Shown piece by piece: positions 18,356 through 27,595 of a stretch of DNA of 64,000 bases. A program made the position numbers and the translations under genes. Position 1 is the first letter of the stretch; every line of letters starts with the position of its first letter. Origin of the DNA: Lysinibacillus sp. SGAir0095. GTDB lineage: Bacteria; Bacillota; Bacilli; Bacillales_A; Planococcaceae. The stretch covers positions 892,001 through 956,000 of the forward strand of contig NZ_CP028083.1 in the NCBI RefSeq assembly GCF_005491425.1, written 5' to 3'. Below the pieces are notes generated by a model. The model had not been told where the DNA came from and did not search any database. It saw only the letters and a program-made list of their open reading frames with translations.

Positions 18356-20716
18356 TTATTCCTCCTCTGTATTGCTTAAAGACTTCATAAATGCGACGAT
18401 TTCTTCTACGATTGAACGACGGAGCTCTTGATAGTTTTTACCGAAAAGTTCCAATCCTTCTCTTTGATAAATACGCATCGGGTCTTCTTGTTGGTACTGA
18501 CGTAAACCAATTCCTTCTTTTAAATGACTCATTTGCTCTAAATGGCGAACCCACATGGAGTCAATGAAAGCAAGCATCACACGTGGAATTACTTGCATAA
18601 CTTGTTCATTTTGTTCAAAGCTTTCAATTGTTTGAAGTAATTCATCCAATGAAGGTTGAACCGACTCTAACAGTCGTTTTACTTTTGTCTCTTCACGATC
18701 AATCGTTACTGGTGTTAAGAAGAGGGAATTAACTGTTGATTCCATCTTGTCGAAATTCCATTCGATTGGGTTCAGCTCTTCTGGAGCGTTATCGCGAATG
18801 GCGAAATCCACTGTTTCATTTAACATTGTTTTTAACTGGCCGATTAAGTCCTCTTGTTTTAAAACATTATCGCGTAAATTGTAGATTACTCGACGTTGGT
18901 CATTAATCACATCATCTAGTTTTAGGTTATATTCACGCATTGAGAAATGTGCACCTTCAACGATGCGTTGCGTACGGTTGACTAATTCGATTACTTCTTT
19001 ATTTTGGATACGTCCCAAATCATTTGCGACTAATTTCTTTTGGAACTTTTCAACATCTTCTTTTGCAAAACGGCGGAACATATCGTCCTCCAATGAGATG
19101 ATGAATTGACTCTCACCTGGATCTCCCTGGCGACCAGAGCGTCCACGTAATTGATTGTCTACACGACGACTTTCATGTTTTTCCGTACCTATTACATAAA
19201 GACCGCCTAGTTCTGCAACCCCTTCACCAAGAACGATGTCTGTTCCTCGTCCAGCCATGTTCGTTGCAACTGTAATGCGTCCCTTTTGACCGGCTTGGGA
19301 AATTAGCTCGACTTCTTGTTCCACAGTTTTTGCATTTAGTAATTGATAGTGTAATCCTAACTTATCTAAATAGGCTGCAACCTTTTCAGATTGAAGAATA
19401 GAGGTTGTCCCAATTAAGACCGGTTGTCCTTTTTCATGTCTTGCTAAAGCTTCTTCGGCAACATGTTCGTATTTCTGCTCTGTATTTTCGAAAACGATAT
19501 CAGATTGGTCCATACGAATTCGAGGACGGTTTGTTGGAATCTGAATAACGCTCATTCCGTAAACCTCTTTAAATTCCTGTTCCTGCGTTTTACCAGTACC
19601 AGTCATACCGGCTAATTTTGGGTACATACGGAAGTAGTTTTGAATGGTGATTTGAGCTTGGGCTTTATTTTCTTCCGTAATTGTAACGCCTTCTTTTGCT
19701 TCAATTGCTTGGTGTAAGCCGTCTGACAGAGAACGGCCTTCCATAATACGACCTGTAAACATATCCACTAACTGGATTTTGTCATCCTTGACTATGTAAT
19801 CCACATCACGCTCGAACATCACATGTGCTCTGACTGCCTGAATGACATAGTGGTAAAGCGTTTGGTGATCTAAATCATATAAATTATCCACACCAAATGC
19901 AGCTTCAACCTTTTCAATACCACGATCTGTAAGAGAAGTTGCTTTTGTTTCGTCATCGAAATCGTAATCTTCATCTTTTTTGAAGCGTTTTGCGAGTAGT
20001 GCGGCAATTCGATGTAATTCTTCATTGGCACTCATTTTTCCAGCAATGATTAACGGCGTTTTAGCTTCATCAATTAAAACAGAGTCAACTTCGTCAATAA
20101 TGGCAAAATGATATGGACGTTGCACTTTGTCTGCAATTGTGTGGGCCATATTGTCTCGCAAATAGTCAAATCCGAATTCTGTTCCCACACCATATGTAAT
20201 ATCAGCGTTATAGGCTTCTTTCTTTTGGTTAGGTTCCATCATTGGTATATTTAAACCAACTGTCAAACCAAGGAATTGGTGAATCTGACCGATTAACTCG
20301 AAGTCACGTTTTGCTAAGTAATCATTAACTGTAATAACGTGTACACCTTTACCTTCTAATGCTCGAACATAAGAGGGAAGAGAAGCAACTAACGTTTTAC
20401 CTTCACCAGTAGGCATTTCAGAAATATTTCCTTCTGTTAACACAAGCCCACCAATTAGCTGCACATCAAAGTGACGCATATTCAGTACACGCTTTGAAGC
20501 TTCTCGAACTACTGCAAATGCATCAGGGAGAATGTCAGAGATATTTTCGCCTTTTTGTAACCTTTCCTTGAATTGAAACGTCATATTTTTTAGTTCATCG
20601 TCTGTCATCGATGAGTAAGTAGATTCAAGTTCATTAATTTGATCTACAATTTTATAGTATCTTTTTAATTCTCGAGTACTTGTTTTTTCCTTGTTTCGAT
20701 TAAAAATTGAGAACAT
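18356..20716 (-). CDS. secA2: SecA2, accessory Sec translocase ATPase
   Basis: SecA-family motor of 786 residues. Visible motifs are MPTGEGKT (Walker A, about residue 100), IDEVDSVLIDEA (DEAD-type Walker B), GMTGTGKT, NMAGRGTDIVLG and RGRSGRQGDPG. It is shorter than housekeeping SecA (about 840) and ends without the C-terminal zinc-binding cysteines, the usual SecA2 state. AGGAG lies ten bases before the ATG. It is co-transcribed with slaP. In S-layer Bacilli, SecA2 exports the major S-layer proteins, so this pair links to csaB and the SLH proteins earlier in the window. The housekeeping secA must lie elsewhere. Confidence 0.92.
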   Translation of the reverse strand: MFSIFNRNKEKTSTRELKRYYKIVDQINELESTYSSMTDDELKNMTFQFKERLQKGENISDILPDAFAVVREASKRVLNMRHFDVQLIGGLVLTEGNISEMPTGEGKTLVASLPSYVRALEGKGVHVITVNDYLAKRDFELIGQIHQFLGLTVGLNIPMMEPNQKKEAYNADITYGVGTEFGFDYLRDNMAHTIADKVQRPYHFAIIDEVDSVLIDEAKTPLIIAGKMSANEELHRIAALLAKRFKKDEDYDFDDETKATSLTDRGIEKVEAAFGVDNLYDLDHQTLYHYVIQAVRAHVMFERDVDYIVKDDKIQLVDMFTGRIMEGRSLSDGLHQAIEAKEGVTITEENKAQAQITIQNYFRMYPKLAGMTGTGKTQEQEFKEVYGMSVIQIPTNRPRIRMDQSDIVFENTEQKYEHVAEEALARHEKGQPVLIGTTSILQSEKVAAYLDKLGLHYQLLNAKTVEQEVELISQAGQKGRITVATNMAGRGTDIVLGEGVAELGGLYVIGTEKHESRRVDNQLRGRSGRQGDPGESQFIISLEDDMFRRFAKEDVEKFQKKLVANDLGRIQNKEVIELVNRTQRIVEGAHFSMREYNLKLDDVINDQRRVIYNLRDNVLKQEDLIGQLKTMLNETVDFAIRDNAPEELNPIEWNFDKMESTVNSLFLTPVTIDREETKVKRLLESVQPSLDELLQTIESFEQNEQVMQVIPRVMLAFIDSMWVRHLEQMSHLKEGIGLRQYQQEDPMRIYQREGLELFGKNYQELRRSIVEEIVAFMKSLSNTEEE

Positions 20717-20952
20717 TTATTTTACGCTCCTTTAAAAATCATCTACATATAGTAGACACTTAGTTATTCTATCAAACTTTACAAGGTATGACCACTTATC
20801 CCTAAGGAGAAACTAATGTAAATAGGTTGCAACTATTAACTTCTTCTTCCAAGTGTTTGCTGCTTTTATACATGTAATAACAAATTTAATGATTTTGTAG
20901 TAATTGTTCTTTTTTTGTAAACGATAATAGCTATATTTTTTAAGATCTTTCA

Positions 20953-20961
20953 TGCTATAAT
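20953..20961 (+). promoter_or_regulatory. Extended -10 promoter for tagO
   Basis: TGCTATAAT matches TGnTATAAT, about 50 bases before the tagO start. The 280-base divergent gap also serves secA2 on the other strand; nothing else was recognised in it. Confidence 0.45.
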
Positions 20962-21009
20962 GGATAAGATTTTACCCGAGTATATATTTTATTTTTGAGG
21001 AGGAGAGAC

Positions 21010-22089
21010 ATGCTTTACGTGTCTTTAATCGTGGCATTTGTAGTTGCCATTTTAATCACTCCACTTGTCAAACGATTTGCATTCCGAATAGGTGCTGTCG
21101 ATGCACCAAACTATCGAAAAGTACATTCGCGTATTATGCCTCGATTGGGTGGTTTAGCTATATTTATTTCGTTTTTAGTTGGACTAGTACTTTTAAGGCC
21201 GGTTCCGACAGAGCCATTGGTTCAGGCTGGCGAAAACCCATTTATAATACCATTAGCAATGGTGTTAGCAGCGACAATAATTGTCATTACGGGTGTTTTA
21301 GATGACATGTACGAACTTTCAGCAAAAACAAAAATGTTAGGCCAATTAGTAGCAGCCTGTATTATCGTCTTTTTTGGCGGTATTCAAATTGAGTTCATTA
21401 ACCTGCCATTTGGTGGAGAGTTAGAGTTTGGATTTTTAAGTATTCCTTTTACAATCTTATGGATTGTAGGAATAACGAACGCCATTAACCTAATTGATGG
21501 TCTTGATGGATTGGCTGCAGGTGTTTCAACAATCGCGTTGATTACATTAGCATGTATGGCGTTAATCATGGGCAATATGTTCGTTGTTGCCACAGCAGCT
21601 ATTTTAGCCTTTAGTACGATTGGATTTTTATTTTACAATTTCCACCCAGCGAAAATTTTCATGGGTGACACTGGTGCATTATTTTTAGGATTCATGATTG
21701 CGGTACTATCCTTGCTAGGCTTTAAGGGAGTGACAATCTTTTCGTTTATTATCCCTGTTATTATGCTTGGGGTGCCAATTTCCGATACATTCTTTGCGAT
21801 TGTTCGACGTATCCGAAATGGACAAAAGTGGTCAGATCCAGACAAATCCCATTTACATCACCGACTAATTGATGTGGGCTTCTCGCATCGACAAGCTGTG
21901 TTAATCATTTATGGTATTGCAGCGATGTTCGGTTTAGCGGCTATCATCTTCTCGATGGCAAAGCTATGGGGAGCAATTTTATTGATTACGGTTATCCTTG
22001 TGGCAATTGAATTGTTTGTTGAAGTAATCGGACTGGCTGGGAAGAACTATCGACCATTAATCAACTTGGCAAAAATATTTAATAAGTAA
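21010..22089 (+). CDS. tagO: TagO/WecA-type undecaprenyl-phosphate N-acetylglucosaminyl-1-phosphate transferase
   Basis: Initiates wall polymer synthesis by moving GlcNAc-1-phosphate from UDP-GlcNAc to undecaprenyl phosphate. It has 359 residues and about 11 membrane helices. Family motifs are GVLDDMYELSAKTK, NLIDGLDGLAAG and FMGDTGALFLG, plus the cytoplasmic HLHHRL histidine motif near the C terminus. The ATG at 21010 follows GAGGAGGAG; an in-frame TTG at 20995 overlaps that site and is rejected. Placement next to an LCP gene, yvyE and degSU matches B. subtilis tagO. It may feed both teichoic acid and the pyruvylated polysaccharide. Confidence 0.93.
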   Translation: MLYVSLIVAFVVAILITPLVKRFAFRIGAVDAPNYRKVHSRIMPRLGGLAIFISFLVGLVLLRPVPTEPLVQAGENPFIIPLAMVLAATIIVITGVLDDMYELSAKTKMLGQLVAACIIVFFGGIQIEFINLPFGGELEFGFLSIPFTILWIVGITNAINLIDGLDGLAAGVSTIALITLACMALIMGNMFVVATAAILAFSTIGFLFYNFHPAKIFMGDTGALFLGFMIAVLSLLGFKGVTIFSFIIPVIMLGVPISDTFFAIVRRIRNGQKWSDPDKSHLHHRLIDVGFSHRQAVLIIYGIAAMFGLAAIIFSMAKLWGAILLITVILVAIELFVEVIGLAGKNYRPLINLAKIFNK

Positions 22090-22097
22090 ATAAATCT

Positions 22098-22143
22098 AAG
22101 CTGTTACTTCTGTCGTAAAACGACACGAGGTAACAGCTTTTTT
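22098..22143 (+). terminator. Intrinsic terminator of tagO
   Basis: AAGCTGTTACTTCTGTCGT pairs with ACGACACGAGGTAACAGCTT (imperfect) and is followed by a T run. Confidence 0.85.
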
Positions 22144-22216
22144 GTATGAGAAGGGAGTATGCATTATAATTTTTGACTATTGTGGTTATAATTTAAAGGA
22201 GGAAAGTTGCTAAAAA

Positions 22217-22254
22217 TAAAAAGAACCCATGAAGGAAAATTTCCTTTCATGGGT
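22217..22254 (-). terminator. Intrinsic terminator of the LCP gene
   Basis: On the minus strand, ACCCATGAAAGGAAA pairs with TTTCCTTCATGGGT and a T-rich tail follows. Confidence 0.8.
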
Positions 22255-22262
22255 ATGAATCA

Positions 22263-23324
22263 CTATCGTGAAGAGACGTCTTGTTCAGTTGTACTTTCAG
22301 ATGCGTTTTCATTGCTTTCTTCTGTACCTGAAATGTTGGATGTGTCAGGAATTAACTCTAAATGGCTTTTTAAAATGTGTTGCGTTTCGTCTAAGGATTC
22401 TTCATCAAGCTTGTAATAATAAATCCCTGTTGACATATCATCGTATCCCTCTAATGTTAAGGAATCGATCTGAGGAATACCCTGCGTGAAGTAGCTGAAG
22501 AATGATTTCATTTCATCGAAGGTCATATCCGTTTTCATGTTATCTCCAATTGCTTCAATGACTTCACCATATTTTGTAATCGATGTTACATTGGTTGCTT
22601 TTTTAGCGATTGCTTTAATGATGTCTTGTTGACGTTTACCACGCATAATATCGCTATCGACATAACGTGTACGGGCTAATGATAATGCTTCACGACCATT
22701 TAGCTCTTGTAACCCCGGCTCTAGATAAACTGTTTTTTCATCATTTTCATCTTTTTCATAAAAAGCATAAGGAAGGTCGACATCCACTTCGATACCGCCA
22801 AATGCATCGACAACTTCTATGAATGCATTGAAGTTCATTCGTACATAATAATCTACAGGAATATCAAATAATTCCTCAACTGTTTCAATTGTAGCAAGAG
22901 TACCACCAGCAGCATGTGCGTGAGTAATTTTGTCTTCTCTACCTTTATAAGGGATATACACATAGGAATCACGAGGGATACTCACCAATTTAACGGATTT
23001 ATCTTTATTATTTAATGTTGCTAAGATTAGTGCGTCTGAGCGGGAGTGATCCGCACCTTGCTCCCTTTGTTCGCTGTCATCTACACCGATGAAAAGGACC
23101 GATACATTATCTTCTACAGGTTCTACCTTTGCCTCACGCTTTTCGGAAATTTCTCGATCCACTTTTTCAAAGGATTGATTTGCAGCTGTTTCTGCTTTTT
23201 TTGTTATATAAACGCCATATGCTGTTACGCATAATAAAATCGATGCCGACAATAATAAAAGTACTTTTAGTACAAGCGATAATTTCGTCTTCTTTTTTGG
23301 TGCTTTCCGCTCTGATCTTTTCAT
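22263..23324 (-). CDS. LytR-CpsA-Psr (LCP) family wall-polymer ligase
   Basis: Membrane-anchored enzyme of 353 residues that attaches undecaprenyl-linked glycopolymers to peptidoglycan. A cytoplasmic Lys-rich start is followed by one transmembrane helix (about 15-37) and the LCP domain (about 75-290). The conserved segments are FIGVDD, RSDALILATLN, SIPRDSYVYIP and ARTRYVDSDIMRGKRQQ, whose Asp/Arg residues bind the pyrophosphate and metal. GAGGAGAG precedes the ATG. Its neighbour tagO and the syntenic position match the TagT/TagU/TagV group of B. subtilis; which one cannot be decided. Confidence 0.9.
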   Translation of the reverse strand: MKRSERKAPKKKTKLSLVLKVLLLLSASILLCVTAYGVYITKKAETAANQSFEKVDREISEKREAKVEPVEDNVSVLFIGVDDSEQREQGADHSRSDALILATLNNKDKSVKLVSIPRDSYVYIPYKGREDKITHAHAAGGTLATIETVEELFDIPVDYYVRMNFNAFIEVVDAFGGIEVDVDLPYAFYEKDENDEKTVYLEPGLQELNGREALSLARTRYVDSDIMRGKRQQDIIKAIAKKATNVTSITKYGEVIEAIGDNMKTDMTFDEMKSFFSYFTQGIPQIDSLTLEGYDDMSTGIYYYKLDEESLDETQHILKSHLELIPDTSNISGTEESNENASESTTEQDVSSR

Positions 23325-23478
23325 CTAAACTCTCCTCAATATGTAGGGATTCATTTCTATAGTAAATAGTTGCTGTTCGTTCGTTGTTGTTTTTTTAGTA
23401 TGTCAATCCAGAAAGTTAAATATCAGTGGTAAAACTTTCGTGAGTAGATAACTGCCGACAACTAAACCAATACGATTA

Positions 23479-23507
23479 ATTATACTATGATGTCGAATTA
23501 CAGTAAA
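23479..23507 (-). promoter_or_regulatory. Candidate sigma-A promoter for the LCP gene
   Basis: On the minus strand, TTTACT (-35, 4/6) is 17 bases from a perfect TATAAT (-10), about 155 bases upstream of the LCP start. Confidence 0.4.
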
Positions 23508-23520
23508 TTAGATTTTATCG

Positions 23521-23552
23521 TTACTATTAAAAGCCTATCAGATTAATAGTAA
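23521..23552. repeat. Perfect 10-bp inverted repeat in the LCP-yvyE gap
   Basis: TTACTATTAA and TTAATAGTAA are separated by 12 bases. It lies between the LCP promoter and the end of yvyE. A second potential stem, CAATCC with GGATTG and a following TTTTT, lies at about 23577-23599. Function unknown; an operator or transcript end are options. Confidence 0.5.
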
Positions 23553-23677
23553 GAATGATGTATGTATTCTACCTGCCAATCCCAGGGAGGATTGTTTTTA
23601 AGAGGAGTGGCAAAGGATTTTATCGTTTAAAAGCTTTTTCAAAAACCCTTTGCGGAGAATTCATTATGTTGGAACGA

Positions 23678-24310
23678 TTAAATAACAAATTCGACAAATT
23701 TCTTATCAATACAAGTAGGAATTGATTGACCGTTTGTGAGCTCGGTAACCCAGTGGATGAAGTTTTCTTCATCATCCTTTAACACATCGACAAGTACTTC
23801 GACATTTTCTGCGTATACTATTTCATTTAAAGCATATTTGGAATTGCGAATTTCGTTCTCAACTTTCCCCAACCATGTATAATCAATCGAAATTTTCATT
23901 ACGTGATGCAGTTTTCGCTCCACTACTTGTGCGGCATCTATACCTTCTGTTGTTGCTTTTCCATATGCGCGGATTAAACCGCCGCCACCAAGCTTAATGC
24001 CACCGAAATAACGGGTAACAACTACCACAGTATCCTTTAACCCTTGTTTTTTTAACACTTCTAGCATAGGGACGCCAGCAGTTCCACTAGGTTCCCCATC
24101 GTCATTCGCTTTTTGGATTTGGTCGTGTTCGCCAATCATATAACAGGAACAATTATGATTGGCACTTGAATGCTGTTTTTTAATACTGTCGATAAACTCA
24201 AGTGCTTCTTTTTCAGTTTCAGCTCTATTTACATAAGCAATAAATCGAGATTTCGAAATTACAATTTCTTGCTCTCCTAAGCCTTTTACAGTTTTATAGT
24301 CATTTCGCAT
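23678..24310 (-). CDS. yvyE: YvyE/YigZ, IMPACT-family protein
   Basis: Cytoplasmic protein of 210 residues. The N-terminal UPF0029/IMPACT domain has the signature GGIKLGGGGLIRAYGKA, and a C-terminal DUF1949 ferredoxin-like domain follows. Related human and yeast IMPACT proteins modulate translation stress signalling; the bacterial role is not established. AAGGAGAT precedes the ATG. Position between an LCP gene and divergent degS is the same as in B. subtilis. Confidence 0.9.
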   Translation of the reverse strand: MRNDYKTVKGLGEQEIVISKSRFIAYVNRAETEKEALEFIDSIKKQHSSANHNCSCYMIGEHDQIQKANDDGEPSGTAGVPMLEVLKKQGLKDTVVVVTRYFGGIKLGGGGLIRAYGKATTEGIDAAQVVERKLHHVMKISIDYTWLGKVENEIRNSKYALNEIVYAENVEVLVDVLKDDEENFIHWVTELTNGQSIPTCIDKKFVEFVI

Positions 24311-24375
24311 TATTCTATCTCCTTTTTATTACAAAAAATGAAGGATTCTATAGTAAGATATTTACTTAAATTTTA

Positions 24376-24405
24376 ATTATAAAATGTTATAATAATAATT
24401 AACAA
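24376..24405 (-). promoter_or_regulatory. Candidate sigma-A promoter for yvyE
   Basis: On the minus strand, TTGTTA (4/6) is 18 bases from TATAAT, about 65 bases before the yvyE start. Confidence 0.4.
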
Positions 24406-24635
24406 TTACAGTTACTGGTTTTTCTTATTAACTATTTTCATTATTTACTCATATTTTCTTATTTAATATAGAAAACAATAATGGGAAAGAAGTCATTCTT
24501 TTAGTACAATTTCCATTATAATAGACGAGATTAAGAAAAACAGAGTAAATTAAGTAAGTCGACTATTTGAAACAAAAGTGTAACACGTTTTTCACAGTTC
24601 TGAAATCTCATCGAAACATCGTTCCATAGTAATAT

Positions 24636-24644
24636 TGATATAAT
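24636..24644 (+). promoter_or_regulatory. Extended -10 promoter for degSU
   Basis: TGATATAAT fits TGnTATAAT, 30 bases before degS. A further TATAAT at 24517-24522 could be an upstream start. The 363-base gap is otherwise AT-rich without other recognised features. Confidence 0.4.
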
Positions 24645-24673
24645 AGGATCACCGATAAGATTGGGGTAAAGGT

Positions 24674-25834
24674 ATGTTTTCAAACGATAAAGTTGATATT
24701 GGCTCGCTTGATGTGATTTTTAATCGAATGATTGAAACCATAACTAGTTCAAAAAATGACATATTCATAATCAGTGAACAAAGCCGTAGCAGCTTCGAGG
24801 AATTAAAGGAAGAATTAGAATACATCAAGCAAAAAATCAAGCTAATTATAGATGAAAGTGATGATTTAGAGAAGAGAACCAAACTCGCTAAATTACGTCT
24901 AGTAGAAGTGAGTAAGTATTTCAACCAATATACGGAAGAACAAGTTCGTGAAGCTTATGAATCAGCAAATGATCTTCAAATTCGTTTATCTCTTACACGT
25001 TCTGAAGAGAAAAGGCTACGCGAAAAGAGAGATGATCTAGAGCGTCGCTTAAGAACATTATACGATACAATTGAACGTGCTGAGCATATTGTAGATCAAG
25101 TAAATGTAGTATTAAATTACTTAACGACGGACCTGAAAAATGTGAGTCTTGCCTTAGAAAATGCTAAGATTAAGCAAGACTTTGGAATTAAAATAATCGC
25201 TGCTCAAGAAAAAGAAAGAAAACGACTATCCCGTGAAATCCATGATGGCCCTGCCCAAATGATGGCGAATGTCCTGATGCGTTCTGATTTAATAGAAAGA
25301 ACGTATCGAGAAAAAGGCATGGAGCCTGCTATCAAGGAAATCGCTGAGTTAAAGAAGACGGTAAGGAATGCCTTGTCGGAGGTTCGTCGTATCATTTACG
25401 ATTTGCGTCCTATGGCATTGGACGATTTAGGAATCGTTCCTACGTTGAAAAAATATCTCTCTACCATAATGGAATATAACCCAGGGATTCAAATTCACTT
25501 CCAAACATTTAGCGATGAAAAAAGACTGCCTTCTGATTATGAGGTTTCTATTTTCCGCTTAGTTCAAGAAAGTGTAAATAATTCCATAAAGCATGGCAAA
25601 TCTCCTGATATTTGGGTTAAGATAGAGTGGCTAAGCAAACAAATCAGTATCTTAGTTAAGGATAATGGGATAGGTTTTGATAAAAAAGTTGCTAGAGAGC
25701 AATCCTTTGGTATTATTGGCATGAAAGAAAGAGTCGATTTACTAAAAGGCAAAATGGAAGTTCAGAGTAGTCCGGGTAATGGGACAAGTATACTATTTAA
25801 GGTGCCTTTACCTGAAAATATACTAACAATCTAG
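24674..25834 (+). CDS. degS: DegS, cytoplasmic sensor histidine kinase
   Basis: Kinase of the DegS-DegU two-component system that controls exoenzymes, motility, competence and biofilm. It has 386 residues and no membrane span. An N-terminal coiled-coil sensor (about 20-170) precedes the HisKA_3 segment EKERKRLSREIHDGPAQ with phospho-accepting His190, and then a HATPase_c domain (NSIKHG, KDNGIGFD, GNGTSILFKVPL). These match B. subtilis DegS closely in length and histidine position. It is followed by degU 36 bases later, one operon. Confidence 0.95.
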   Translation: MFSNDKVDIGSLDVIFNRMIETITSSKNDIFIISEQSRSSFEELKEELEYIKQKIKLIIDESDDLEKRTKLAKLRLVEVSKYFNQYTEEQVREAYESANDLQIRLSLTRSEEKRLREKRDDLERRLRTLYDTIERAEHIVDQVNVVLNYLTTDLKNVSLALENAKIKQDFGIKIIAAQEKERKRLSREIHDGPAQMMANVLMRSDLIERTYREKGMEPAIKEIAELKKTVRNALSEVRRIIYDLRPMALDDLGIVPTLKKYLSTIMEYNPGIQIHFQTFSDEKRLPSDYEVSIFRLVQESVNNSIKHGKSPDIWVKIEWLSKQISILVKDNGIGFDKKVAREQSFGIIGMKERVDLLKGKMEVQSSPGNGTSILFKVPLPENILTI

Positions 25835-25870
25835 AGTTAAATTGACGCCACTGTAGGGGGAAAAGGATTT

Positions 25871-26545
25871 ATGACGAAAATTATTATTATTGATGATCAC
25901 CAATTATTCCGTGAAGGAGTAAAGAGAATTTTAGATTTTGAAGATACATTTGAAGTCGTTGCTGAAGGTGACGATGGTGCAGATGTAGTTAACTTATATC
26001 ATAATAATTCACCAGATGTTGTTCTGATGGATATTAATATGCCTGGTAAAAATGGTGTAGAAGCAACATCGGACTTAATTTCAGAATTTCCAGAGGCGAA
26101 AGTAATTATGCTTTCAATTCATGATGACGAATCTTACGTAACACATGCACTAAGATCTGGTGCTCTAGGCTACATGTTAAAGGAAATGGATGCAGATGAG
26201 ATCGTTGAAGCGATTAAAGTTGTTGCAAACGGTGGCTCTTACTTACATCCAAAAGTAACGAAAAACCTAGTTGCGGAATTCCGTCGCTTAAGTGAGCACG
26301 AAAACAAAGGCAATTTCCACCAAACAGAAATTCGCCGTCCATTCCACTTATTAACAAAACGTGAGTGCGAGGTTCTTCAATTGTTAACAGATGGACAATC
26401 TAACCGTACAATCGGTGAAACATTATTCATCTCAGAAAAAACCGTGAAAAACCACGTATCTAGCATTTTACAAAAAATGAACGTAAACGACCGTACGCAA
26501 GCAGTAGTGACTGCCATTAAAAACGGCTGGGTAGAAGTTCGATAA
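25871..26545 (+). CDS. degU: DegU, NarL/LuxR-type response regulator
   Basis: Response regulator of 224 residues paired with DegS. The receiver domain (1-120) has the acidic pocket DDH near residue 9, phospho-acceptor Asp54 in LMDINMPG, and the conserved Lys in [10 protein letters not shown]. The LuxR helix-turn-helix (about 155-215) contains [15 protein letters not shown] and [16 protein letters not shown]. In B. subtilis, DegU controls comK, flagellar and exoenzyme genes. The comF and flagellar genes downstream, plus the flgM region, are plausible targets. Confidence 0.95.
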   Translation: MTKIIIIDDHQLFREGVKRILDFEDTFEVVAEGDDGADVVNLYHNNSPDVVLMDINMPGKNGVEATSDLISEFPEAKVIMLSIHDDESYVTHALRSGALGYMLKEMDADEIVEAIKVVANGGSYLHPKVTKNLVAEFRRLSEHENKGNFHQTEIRRPFHLLTKRECEVLQLLTDGQSNRTIGETLFISEKTVKNHVSSILQKMNVNDRTQAVVTAIKNGWVEVR

Positions 26546-26555
26546 AGTATATAAG

Positions 26556-26594
26556 AAATCCCAATTGACGATTATTTGTTGATTGGGATTTTTT
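26556..26594 (+). terminator. Intrinsic terminator of degSU
   Basis: AAATCCCAATTGACG pairs imperfectly with TTGATTGGGATTT and is followed by T. Confidence 0.82.
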
Positions 26595-26820
26595 CTATTT
26601 TGAAGACAGTACAGTTTGCATAATTGCCATATCCGGGTAAACTGTTCACAAGACTAGTTAACACAGGTAAGTCTGTAGGAAACTTATTTTGATAGAGGAA
26701 CGTCATACAATCGGTGACGTAACAAATGATAATATTGGATTACATTTTCGGGTATTTTTTACGAAATTAGCCATAGTTTGACAACCATGCTACAATATTT
26801 ACGCGGGAGGTATGAAGTAT

Positions 26821-27360
26821 ATGAAAAAATGGTTAATGCTGGCATTAGCACTATTTTTGCTAACTGCTTGTAACAATACAGATGATAGTAAAGAAACAGA
26901 AGACACGATGGCAATCACGGAGGAAAGTGAAAATGCTGTTGGCTTTGAAGTTTTAGGCGATGAAATAGAAGAAGCGACAAATATCCCAGAGGAAGAACAA
27001 GCTGCAATCCTTGCTGCTTTTGATGAGTATGTTGCTTCGTTTAATGCAAAGGACATCGAGCGTTATGTCCAAACCCTTTCAAAAAATCCAAAGGGCTTTG
27101 AATATGAGGAAGACGTAAATACGGCAAAACAAGTATTTACGGAATACAATATCGAAAGAAAACCAACAGATACAACGATTGTAAAATATAGTGAAGAAGA
27201 AGCTCAAGTATATGCCAATATGGATATCGAAATGACTGAAATCGAAACAAATGCGGAATTAACAAGTAGTGGACGCCAAGTGACAGTCTTTGCAAATGAA
27301 GAAGGTACTTGGAAGGTGACAAGCGTTTATTATATTGGGAATGATTCCGTTCAACAATAG
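26821..27360 (+). CDS. Small lipoprotein with NTF2-like fold
   Basis: A 179-residue exported lipoprotein. A lipobox LLTAC follows a short hydrophobic stretch, so Cys17 should be lipidated. An acidic linker precedes an NTF2/SnoaL-like region (about 60-175) with AAFDEYVASFNAKD and GTWKVTSVYYIG. The ATG at 26821 lies ten bases after GGGAGG; the in-frame ATG at 26812 is only one base after it. I do not recognise a B. subtilis equivalent at this position (degU is followed there by yviA/degV). Function unknown. Confidence 0.75.
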   Translation: MKKWLMLALALFLLTACNNTDDSKETEDTMAITEESENAVGFEVLGDEIEEATNIPEEEQAAILAAFDEYVASFNAKDIERYVQTLSKNPKGFEYEEDVNTAKQVFTEYNIERKPTDTTIVKYSEEEAQVYANMDIEMTEIETNAELTSSGRQVTVFANEEGTWKVTSVYYIGNDSVQQ

Positions 27361-27419
27361 AATCTTGAAAATAGAGTTTGGAAATGTAGGATTTTGTCTT
27401 ACGAAAGTTTCCGACAATA

Positions 27420-27471
27420 GGAAGTGTTTCGTGTACAATTATTAATAACGTATACGAAGCACTTTCTTTTT
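27420..27471 (+). terminator. Intrinsic terminator of the lipoprotein gene
   Basis: GGAAGTGTTTCGTGTAC pairs with GTATACGAAGCACTTTC over a 17-bp imperfect stem, followed by five T. Confidence 0.8.
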
Positions 27472-27595
27472 GCTTTTTAGAGAGTAGCTTGGTAAAAATT
27501 ACATCAAAAGTTTTATTTCACGCTTTTGTATTGTAGAGCATTCACAGGCACCACGAAGTACGGTAAAATATGGACAATAGGAGAGTGGGATATTC

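Noticed and set aside
26778-26796. Promoter TTGACA...TACAAT before the lipoprotein gene
   Set aside because: Both boxes look good, but only seven bases separate them, far too short for one promoter.
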